64,000 nucleotides of DNA, from the NCBI GenBank assembly GCA_965178125.1, contig OZ237776.1:434001-498000 (forward strand), given 5' to 3'. The number at the start of each line of letters is the position of its first letter. Position 1 is the stretch's first letter. Shown one piece after another: positions 53,727 through 62,634 of the stretch. Both the position numbers and the translations under genes were made by a program. Origin of the DNA: Bilabrum cf. latius. Taxonomy: Eukaryota; Bigyra: Bicosoecida; Bigyra; Bicosoecida. The notes below the pieces were generated by a model. It saw only the letters and a program-made list of their open reading frames with translations, was not told the DNA's origin and searched no databases.

Positions 53727-54295
53727 TTACTACACGACAAGATCTGTGGGGTCACGGATGCCCGTCGCCAATATGTTCACTTTGCGTGCGCTTGAATTCC
53801 ACACAATCACACCGCACGCAGCATACTTGGCCAGTGCCTGCACTTGAGCGGTGTCAGCCCACGTGCCGTTCAACTCATGCAGCTGGAAGAAGTGATCTAG
53901 ATCTTGTGGCAAGACCATTGTACCATCCTGCAGCTGGATCTCGTCCTGCAGAACATACAGTCCTTCAAACTCCGGGTCCTTCAACTCAAGGTAGTGGCGG
54001 AGTGTCTTGTTGAAAAGTCAGCAACTGCCATCGATGAGTACTTGGTAGGGTCAAGCTTGGACAGCACAACACGCGCGCTGTCATAGAAGCAGTTACTGTC
54101 GCTCGCAGTTGGAATGACATTTACCCCCGAAGGCATCCTGAATGGAACGTCATGGCCAGAGTCGTCCTCGTCCTCCTGGTCTGCACGCACTGCACAGTCT
54201 GCAGCGCAAGTGCAACTACACGAAATCGTGCTCCCCTGCAATATCAGTAGCCACATAAACCACCAAAACTGCATATTAATACATTTTTGTATCAT
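53727..54295 (-). pseudogene. OTU-like cysteine protease relic, frameshifted
   Basis: The upper part (54295 to about 54000) contains NVIPTASDSNCFYDSARVVL, resembling the OTU catalytic D-G-N-C-(L/F) motif (Ser for Gly). A one-base shift near 54005 is needed to continue into LRHYLELKDPEFEGLYVLQD, then GTWADTAQVQALAKYAACGV, typical of the OTU GxWGxxxEIQALA helix. It ends in TAG then TAA near 53727. The shift, the repeated end sequence and the surroundings suggest a decayed protease carried by a mobile element rather than a host deubiquitinase. Confidence 0.55.
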
Positions 54296-55041
54296 CTCAC
54301 AAGCCCACAGCTGCTGAAAAGGCCTCCAAAGTTTTTGAGGTGACCAACAAAAGTGAAGGTTTATAAGGCAAATCTTGGTCTGGTGTACTGCTTATAGGCA
54401 CCTTATAAATTTCTAAGCCCTGGTGTCTGGGTGGGGAAGACTGGACCCAGCGAGCCCGCCGGCGACTCGGACGCCTAGTCTAGTCAAGGCCCAGGGTGAT
54501 GATGCCGATTGATTTTGCAATAGAGCACCTGTCGGTTTCATGAAACGCCGAGCGATTTTAAGATTTCTTGTCACCGAGCATTTTGCATCGCACGATAGCG
54601 CCTCGGCGATATCGCTTGTGATTGCTCGAAAATCAAGATTCGTTCGTTCGTTCGTGTATCAGCGATTAGGGCACTTCAAGCTCTAAGTTTTGCTGTGTCT
54701 GGTGTCTTGACACCACAACTAGTTGGCGGGAACTACTTGCCTGAAGTGTGCCCACTTTTCACTGAAAATAGGCGCGAAATCGTGTTCACCATTCCATTCG
54801 TGAAATCCTGCTGTGAGCCCGATGCACAGGCCAGCTTCGGTATTTTCGGCGTAAACATTCGATTTCCTGACGATTTATCATTCATAGAACATACTCAATT
54901 TCTGTTGATGTGTTTGTTTCGCAACAATACTCAGGTGTGAACCAAATATGCACGGTAGGTGCAAGTGCAACTCAAGTATCTCCCTTTCATTTCGAAACGG
55001 AATTCAAGCTGCATAACTCACCGTCAATGATAGATTAACGA
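54296..55041. other. Intergenic or repeat-derived region
   Basis: About 750 bp. An ORF at 54695-54940 has no recognisable domain. TTCGTTCGTTCGTG (54642-54655) is a short direct repeat. Nothing else is supported. Confidence 0.3.
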
Positions 55042-55730
55042 TTAACAACTTGGATGACCTCCTCGATTCCGGCTCGCCTTCCTCGTTCTCGGCGGAATCC
55101 GAGGCGTGGTCGTCTCGCTGCTCCAGTCCACGATCGACCAAATCGAGTCGATGGCCCCAATTGGTTCGCCCTGCAGCCATTCTTCAACCGCATATGTCTA
55201 ATCCTGTAATGCTTGAATATTCCTGGTGGGGCGGCGTTCTAATGCTTCGGTTTTCGCTGCCAGGTGGTAAGCCTTTGCCCTCACCAGCATGTCCAGCTTG
55301 GTGGTGATCAACACAATGGGTGTCCATCTAATCATTTCGCGCTTCTTGATTGCCCTATACTCGGATATATTCAGTTCGGATTGGTGCTGCTGGTTGCTTG
55401 GATACTTGGCAGTCTGTACGTACGCTGCCCCTGCCAGTGGCAGCGGCGGCTGCTGCGCAAGGTGCACCGGGTGCCTGGGACAGTCACCTCGAGCCTGGCC
55501 ACTGCTAGTTCCACTAGCTTTCCAACCTAGCACTACTTGATATGCTCAAGTTGTCCATACATTTTGTCAGCTGGGGCGTCAGCCGGTACTTTGCCTGGCT
55601 CGATGAGTCCGGCACTCGGGGTCGGCGAGTTCAACCCCACCTCCGAGTCCTCGTCAATGTCCTCGTCCTCACTATTTGCCGCGGGCGTACTAGCATCTAT
55701 ATACACATGTGTGATATTTGATGCAGCCAT
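55042..55730 (-). CDS. Putative acidic/basic DNA-binding-like protein, structure uncertain
   Basis: The 5' part (ATG 55730) gives MAASNITHVYIDASTPAANS, then an acidic SEDEDIDEDSE stretch, to about 55536. A second frame from about 55500 gives GQARGDCPRHPVHLAQQ, SEYRAIKKREMIRWTPIVLI, LDMLVRAKAYHLAAKTEAL, crosses a TAG (55200-55198) and ends TAA at 55044-55042. Joining them needs a very short intron (GTAGTG...GCAG, about 35 bp) or a frameshift. The IKKREMIRWTP segment recalls Myb/trihelix-like proteins of transposons, but weakly. A hAT element is inserted 46 bp upstream of this ATG. Confidence 0.35.
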
Positions 55731-55775
55731 TGTACATCCTACTGCTGACTATAGGCGGAAAGCCAAAAGTGAAGC

Positions 55776-57199
55776 CAGACCCCGCCAAGGGGTTGCCTAC
55801 ACGATTTTGACCGGGAGGGGTGCCTACCAGGGTGCCTACATTTTGGGGGGTGTGCGCTCAGGGGTGTAGGCACCCCCCATTATTTGAAGATGATGATAAC
55901 AACTGTCGAGCAGCCACAACGATGGCTGGCGTCAATGCACCAAAGAAGAAAGAAAAGCACATCTGTTGCTGATGGGCAGAAACATGCAGATGTCTTGGAG
56001 AAACTGGCTCAAGAGTCACGGGAGTAGACACTGCGAGAGAATCTGTGCAACGCGGTGCTGGTGGGTGGCGGACAAAGATGTGATGAGCCAGTGTGCGCGT
56101 ATCTTGGCCATCGGACCCGCGGGAGGCAAGAAAGCTGCAATGAGCCGGGCAAAGTACTAGAACTTGCGCAAAGATGTCGTGCAGAAGAAGCTGCTGTTCT
56201 TCGATATTGTAACTCGCCGACCTCATGTGCTAGTTGCAGCGACCACTTGGACCATGCTCGACCTCGAAGCAGCGGAATCATTCGGCCTCCCGCACGATGT
56301 GGTTGTCAAAGCATGAAGCGGGTTTAGGTTCATTTGCGAGCAGTTCTAGGACGACCTGAAGGGCGAGTAATTTAAGGATGATGCGTTCGGGATGTGGATC
56401 GAGGCGGAGAGGCTTCTGCTTGCTGTGAGCAAGGCATCGACAAAGCCAGGTGCTTCGGTCAAGGGTGCAGTACAGGTCGACAGGAAGAAGAGATCGGTGA
56501 TTACTGATCAAAACCGCAGCGATATGCAGGTTGCCATTTTAAGGTGGCTCGTCTCATTCTCATGCTGCCGCTGTGTAGCCCTGAGGTGGAACGGCTCTTC
56601 TCGGCACTGAAAGCGTGCAGGGACGACAGAAGGACAGGGCTTTCGCATGACTAGCGACTTGTGGATGCCATGCTTAGATGCGATTGAGAGACACCGATCG
56701 CAGTACTCGAAGCAATGCTGGTAGATATTGGGGCCTACGACCGTGAGAGCCTTCGCAAGCTGCAGCACATGTTTACTGGCTGTGCAGACCTACTGTACGA
56801 ACCAGATAGATATCCTGCTGAAGATGACACCGACTAGGAGTCCATGTTGGCTGATGATTCGAGTTCAGGTGACGAAGTTGCAGTTGGAGCAGCGGAGCGG
56901 GAGCTGACCGCTGCCAGCCTGTGATCTGCAACCAGGTAGATCAATACAGATCTGCCGCGTGATCATACAATTATACGCTACAATTTTTTGAAGATAAAGC
57001 GCCGTGTTGACGTGCATCTTTAGTAGATAATAGAAATAAACAAATAAATAATATTCATTTTCTGCGCGTCCTTCTTTGAGATGTCCTCTGAGCGCAGAGC
57101 AAGACAGGGGGGTGCCTACATTTGCACAAATATTAGTGAATTTCATGTAGGCACCCATGTAGGCACCCCTATGTAGGCAACCCCCTTTGGCGGGGTCTG
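55776..57199 (+). mobile_element. hAT-family DNA transposon, 1424 bp
   Basis: The left end is CAGACCCCGCCAAGGGG, and the right end is its complement (CCCCCTTTGGCGGGGTCTG). Both are flanked by the same 8 bases, AGTGAAGC (55768-55775 and 57200-57207), the target-duplication length of hAT elements. Subterminal GGTGCCTAC/GTAGGCACC motifs repeat near both ends (55795-55880, 57108-57178). Inside, on the plus strand, 56578-56670 reads SPEVERLFSALKACRDDRRT, then GLSHD-(UAG)-RLVDAML, the hAT C-terminal dimerisation motif. The upstream transposase is in more than one frame, so the copy is probably non-autonomous or decayed. Confidence 0.92.
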
Positions 57200-57350
57200 A
57201 GTGAAGCTGGTCCAGTGCCGATTTGTAACGTGTAGTTTTACCCTTTCACCTAGATTACGGATCTAGCCCTGGATCTATATCACGGATGCTCAACACTGAT
57301 TTTGCATTTACTTTCCTTTGCTCACTCGCGTCACAAGCACCGTGGATTGG

Positions 57351-59990
57351 ATGAAGTCAGAACCACTTCTTGGGCCATCAAGGTGCAAGGCAGGCGACCC
57401 GGACCATGCGGATCACTCGGTACACGCAGGTCGGACGAGGCAACCGCGGCCAGACTTCGTCAGCTTCGCAACACTTTTCGCATCAGCTGTACCGTACAAG
57501 CAGGTTTATCTCATCACTGTGCTGGTCCAGGCTGTTCTTGTTATTGCAGCTTCACTTGGGGTTGGCCTACCCGGCAAGTTGCACTATGACCGGCACAGCA
57601 TCATTCTCTTCGTTCTTCTGCCGAGCTTATCCATTTCGATGTTCATCGTTGGATTCGCATGTCACGGGATATGCTCTTTTAGAAGGGCCTCAAAGGGCAG
57701 ATATGTAGATCGAGGCATACCTGTCTATCGTGGCTTCCTGCGGCTGGTCTTCGGGGATGGGTGCATCGGAGAGTCATCACCTGGGGGCCCACTTCTGCAG
57801 CTTCGGCGCTCCATGCAGCCAAATGTCGGCAGTATTATCGCACCTTTCACCTACTTGTTTCGGGCGGTAATCGCAGGCCCCGCATGTGCCGGCATGCTAA
57901 TGCTCCAGGCGCACGTTTGCAACGCCTCGAGCGACGTGTTTCGTGAGCATATATATCACAAAGATCCGGGCTGCGACGTACCAGCTGGGGGAAGCTGGAA
58001 CTGGAGTTCTGTCTCAGCTGTTCCCGCCGTGGTCGTCATTGTGATGGCTCGAGTGGTTTTCTCGGCTTGGCGGTCTGCCCCCTCGTTCTGGTGTCCCAGC
58101 ATCAGGGCAAAGGAGTTTGACTAGGCCGAACAGCTCCAGCTCCAGTGCGAGAAGGAGGACCCCGTTGGGTCCGCCACCCGGATACTCCTGCTGTACCGGT
58201 GCTGGAACGGGATGAAGGGCTACCAGCCGATGGAGCGAGCCAAGAGGAGCGCGCAGCTTCGGTGCGAGGCAGCTGTACCAGCGGTGGCAAGTGGGCGCAG
58301 CCGCAAGGAGCCCAGCCAAGGAAGCGCCTTGCAGTGCTGCTGCGGCAGTGTGTGCAGTACTTGGCTGTCTGGATTTTGCCGCGCGATCCAGCAGCCTTAT
58401 CCGTTCCGTCTTACCCTGTTGCTGGTCCTCTTTCCTGTGCTGCTGTCCCTTGGCCCCATTTCGTATCACCCGACTCCCATGAAGGGCGTGTGCGAGGAAG
58501 ACTTCAAATTGAACGGCACGGTGTCAAAGGAGAATCCGCTGCTGCTCTCTGGTAGTACGCCCGCCCTCTGTGCGATCGCGATCGAAACAACCATCAAGCA
58601 CAGCATCCCCCGGAAGCTATTCGATCAAGAGATCTTGGTCGTCGCTGTTGTCCTTGCCATGACTGTTGCGTTTGAAGTCATGGAGGCGGTGGACGAAGGC
58701 CACCTCCCTTTGTTTGAGGACATGGAGCTCGCGCTGCGGGGTCTGAGCGATGTCCCTCAAGTCGCCGGTGTTTTGGACACCGTGCAAGACTTGCTGGTTG
58801 AGGTCAACGACTGGCAACATGTAGGCGCGGCAGGCGTTGCCGCAGATGCTGTGAACCTGAGCGGGCACCTGCTCGCGGACGCTCTTGAAGCCCCTGGCGC
58901 TTCAACTGGAGGGGACAGCAGCCAAGCGCGAGCAGGTTCAAGCCAGCCTGTCGGCGGACCACATTCAACCTCTGTTAACAGTGGTGTAAAAGCGGCGGCT
59001 CCTACCGCGACTGCAGGCACGATCATGCTTGAAATTGGTGCGGGAGGAAAGATGGGTAGCCCAGATCCACTGGCTGGCAACATCGGGGTCGAGCCTAACG
59101 GGATGCGGGAGCTGCTTTCGGAAGCGCTTGAATTCGCTCGTGGATCTACCTCAGATGATGCAGAAGCTGTCGGACTGCTTCGTGAGCTGCGTGAGATCCT
59201 CGACAATACGGACCTTGCTAAAATTGATCCATCCGGCGCCCCTGATGAGAACGAGGAGGCTATGTTTCGGGCGGCCAGAAGCGGCTGGATTGTCTACAAC
59301 TTGACCTTGCTGCTCAATATCCAGCCGACGGTGATAGCCCTGAACTCATTGCTTGGTAGCAACGTGCTGGTGTCCGTCGTTGCGCTCCTCCTTCTATTGT
59401 GCTCGGCGGTCATGAGCTGGGCGCGAGTCGGGAGGTACGTCCTAGACCCCTCGCAGTGCGTGGCTTGCATCGTACTGATCGTGCAGGCTACGGCCGTCAC
59501 AGTTACCATGATGCAGCTGGCCACGATGGAGGATAAGCTGGTCGACAGGGTGCTCAAACACAAGAGACACCTGGTTCTGCTAGAGGATGGCACTTCGCCC
59601 CGGATACTGCGCAGTCGATTCCCTGGCTTAATTCGAGAAGCAGACACAGTCGGGGGCTCGTGCGGTTCAGTGACATCCCCAGCAGTGCTGGCGAGGCGCA
59701 GGCCTTCTCAACGTGTACCATATGCTGATGGTGATGACCAATAGCAGCCATCAGTCGTCCAGCTCGGCGGACCCGACGTACCTCGACCCAATCGCACGAC
59801 TCTGGAGCTCTTCGAGCGGCTGGTGGAGACAAGTCGCAGGGCTTTCGAGGTAAAGCTCCTAGGACTGGTTCCGTTCCGGTGGGCGCAGGTAATCGGCTAC
59901 GCAGGCCCGATTGTGGTGGCCGCTGGCACCAGTATCTTCGGCCTCGTTGTTTCAAACTTCATCGAACCCATGATCAAGCGGATGCCATGA
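57351..59990 (+). CDS. Multipass membrane protein of unknown function (879 aa)
   Basis: From ATG 57351 to TGA 59988-59990, with two TAGs read as Gln (58122: EFD-Q-AEQLQLQ, before a C-rich cytosolic stretch; 59742: GDDQ-Q-QPSV). Around ten hydrophobic segments are visible, for example VYLITVLVQAVLVIAASLGV, IILFVLLPSLSISMFIVGFA, FRLTLLLVLFPVLLSLGPI, LVSVVALLLLLCSAVMSW and QVIGYAGPIVVAAGTSIFGL. The large loop between 58700 and 59270 is hydrophilic with Gly/Ser-rich and acidic parts. No transporter or channel signature is recognised. Without UAG = Gln the gene would be three adjacent in-frame ORFs. Confidence 0.65.
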
Positions 59991-60626
59991 TCGTTGGTGC
60001 GGGCGGCGGGCTTTGGGCTATCGTGGATAGAGGGTTGTTGGGGACAATAGGCACCCTGGCTCTCAAATGGTCAGGTTGTGGTTCATCAGGTGTAGGTAAG
60101 GCTGGCCTCTAGCTCTAGTTTAAACTACCTGGAAGCAAGTGCTGGAAGAAGGGCTGGCAGACACCCTGGTCGGCGAGCTGGCCTGGCGAAAAGTGGCTAG
60201 GCGAGCACGAAAATTGAGAGCGAAGGCAGCCATGTGCCTTGCATAGAGCCTGAAAGGGCAGAGAGATGATGGAGGCGCCTCAGCTCAAACTACGAATGCC
60301 GCCTAGATCTATCGGATGCCCGGTTCCAGCCGGTTCCAACCTCTGATAAGGTTTTAATCTTCTTCTTGAAAGTTCAACACGCTACAAAGGACCTCTTGCA
60401 AACCCCCCGCCCTCATCAGTCATTTCGCGCACGTTTCGCAGGCCTGGTGTCAGCACTCTACTGAGAAACCTTAACCACTGCATGCTCCGCGTTCACGACA
60501 TTCCCGAAGTTCTCGGGACTAAGTGAAATTGACGGCATCACACCATCCTCATTTCTGATACGGTTGCAACCGGGTTGCTTTCAGCCTGGCATCGTGTAGA
60601 GTAGACTAGACTCGAAATCGCTAAAA
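59991..60626. other. Intergenic region with a coding-like fragment
   Basis: 60139-60357 gives an open frame, VLEEGLADTLVGELAWRKVA then RRARKLRAKAAMCLA-(UAG)-SLKGQ, with a second TAG (60298-60300) and a terminal TAA. It is closed upstream by a TAA unless spliced (candidate acceptors CTCTAG at 60104-60116). It matches the C-terminal tail region of the ABHD-like gene, so it is probably the end of a related gene or a shared repeat. The last 270 bases before the next start show nothing specific. Confidence 0.4.
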
Positions 60627-62462
60627 ATGCTATCAAATTCTTTTGTTGTTGTAGCACTGCTGTGCAGCTGCGCATGCGCTGTTGGCACTCGCAAGCACCT
60701 GCTCTTCCTTTCGATTGATGATATGGCTCCAATCTATGGGGAGACGTATGGCCCGTCGTGGATCGACACGCCTTTCATTGACGAGCTGTCCCGCCGCGGT
60801 GTTGTGTTTGATCGTGCTTTCTGTCAGGCTGCGACTCGTGGCGTCAGCCGCTCGAGCTTTTTGACAGGAAGGCGCGTTGATACGACGGGAGTCTACAACA
60901 ACAACGAGTGCTTTTACAAGACTGGCGGCAACTGGACTTCCCTTCCTCACTATCTAAAATCAGTAGGAGGATACATTACGCGTGGATCCGGGAAAATATT
61001 TCATCCCGGGGTCTGCGAAGGCCTCGCAGTAGGCGAAGACGCCGCCGCTTGGACTCAGCCGTACTACCACTCGCCGTGCCCGCAGCACGGTAGCTTTCCG
61101 TGCGAAGACACCGGTGATCGTCCTTACGGGTGGTTTTCAAACCAAACTGCGACAGAGATGGACACGGCCGACGGGCTCATCGCCACCACGACCATCAACG
61201 AGATCCTGCAGGCTGGCAAGGAAATCCAGCGGGAGCACGAGCTCGGGCTAGAGGCCACCCCGAGGGCTTTTTTTTGCGGCATGCACAAGCCGCACCTGCC
61301 TCTTGTCTCGTAGACGCGCTTCTTTGACCAGTATCCCCCTGGGGTCGCGCCAAAACCTCCGAACCCGCTTCCCCCCACGGACCTCCCCTCCATCGCGTGG
61401 AACCCATCCGGCGAGATTCGATCCTACGATGACGTCAGAGACCAGACGAAGGACTACGGGCCCAACACGACGTTTCCAGCCAACCTGACCGCCACCCTCC
61501 GGCGCGCCTATGCCGCGGCGCTCAGTGGCACAGACGAGCAGGTGGGCCGGCTGGTGGGCGCACTCAGGGCCGCGGGCATGGAGAATGACACTTTGATCGT
61601 AATGGCAACCGACCATGGGTGGTCCAGAGGTGAGACCGTGTACTGCACTGCACTGCACTGCACTGCAATGAGATGCAGTTTGTCTGCCAAGCCTGCCTGT
61701 CTGCCTTGACAGCACTCAATGCTGCAACGAATCGACCACCTCGCCTACCGCCCTAGCGCCACTTCCCGACACCTCACAGGGAATAACAACGAGTGGGCCA
61801 AGCACACGATCTTCCACGCCGCAGTGCACTCCACCCTCCTGATCGTGGACCCCTCCCTGCCCCCCTCCCGCCGAGGGGTCAGGACCTCCGCCCTGGCGGA
61901 GCTCATCGACCTGTACCCAACCGTGGTGGATCTGCTGGGGCTGCCCGTGCCAGACCTGTGCCCACACAACTCAACGGACATACGCGCATGCGTAGAGGGG
62001 TCCTCGCTGCGGCCCGTGCTGGAGAACTCCGACTACGACAGCCCCCCGCTGCAGGGCGCTGCAGTGGTCGGCGAGGACCTCCACGGAAGGAGGGCAGTCG
62101 GGGCCAGCAATCCGGGGAGCGGGCTCGTGCCCGGCCCGTCCACTGGCCTCGTGTGGAAGAACAGCACCTTCTCGCAGTGGCCCAAGGACGATGACATGGG
62201 ATACAGCATCCGCACGGACAGGTGGAGGTACACCCGTTGGGTGGGCTTCGATTCCCACGCGCGGCAGGGCAAGTGGGACGAGCTCAAGGGGGAGGAGCTG
62301 TACGACCAGCAGGAGGATCCCTTCGAGATCACCAACAGGGCGGGGGACCCCGCGGTGGCAGCCAAGAAGGCGGAGCTGTTCGAGCAGCTCAAGCTCGGGT
62401 GGAGGGCTGCCCTGCCCAAGCAAGCGGGGGCAGCGCGTGATGGTGCGCGCAAGCAGGTCTGA
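60627..62462 (+). CDS. Iduronate-2-sulfatase-like protein lacking the catalytic Cys
   Basis: Exons 60627-61629 and 61780-62462 (GTGAGA...CAG intron, containing a TGCAC repeat) give 561 residues (human IDS 550), ending TGA. A signal peptide (MLSNSFVVVALLCSCACAVG) precedes HLLFLSIDDMAPIYGE (metal Asp pair). IDS landmarks: SSFLTGRRVDTTGVYN, GKIFHPG, CGMHKPHLPLVS-(UAG)-TRFFDQYPPG, ATDHGWSRGNNNEWAKHT, LIDLYPTVVDLLGLP and DDMGYSIRTDRWRYTRWVGF. The active-site motif is abnormal: aligned with the IDS CAPSR it reads RGVSR (Arg71, Val73), so the Cys converted to formylglycine is missing while the metal ligands remain. Either a pseudoenzyme or a sulfatase with another mechanism. The UAG at residue 229 is in a variable position. 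Confidence 0.9.
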
Positions 62463-62634
62463 TGCGCTTTCCGGAATTGGCCTGGAGTTGTGCAACCAGT
62501 CCTGTCCGGGGCCACTACGATGGGGCAGCAGCGGTCAATGTAGAGCATGCAAGGCATGAAGGTGGCTTTCAGGCGAACCCAGTCCGACCCGGTTGTAGCA
62601 AGTACAACGTATTCAGTATACACACAGCTCGCAG

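Noticed and set aside
59879-60112. ORF overlapping the end of the multipass membrane gene
   Set aside because: It overlaps the membrane protein's coding sequence in another frame and has no independent support.
64-62462. Most genes are pseudogenes because of premature stops
   Set aside because: All premature stops in the well-supported genes are TAG; TAA, TGA and frameshifts are absent from these frames. Random decay would give all three stops and indels. Catalytic motifs on both sides of the TAGs are intact.
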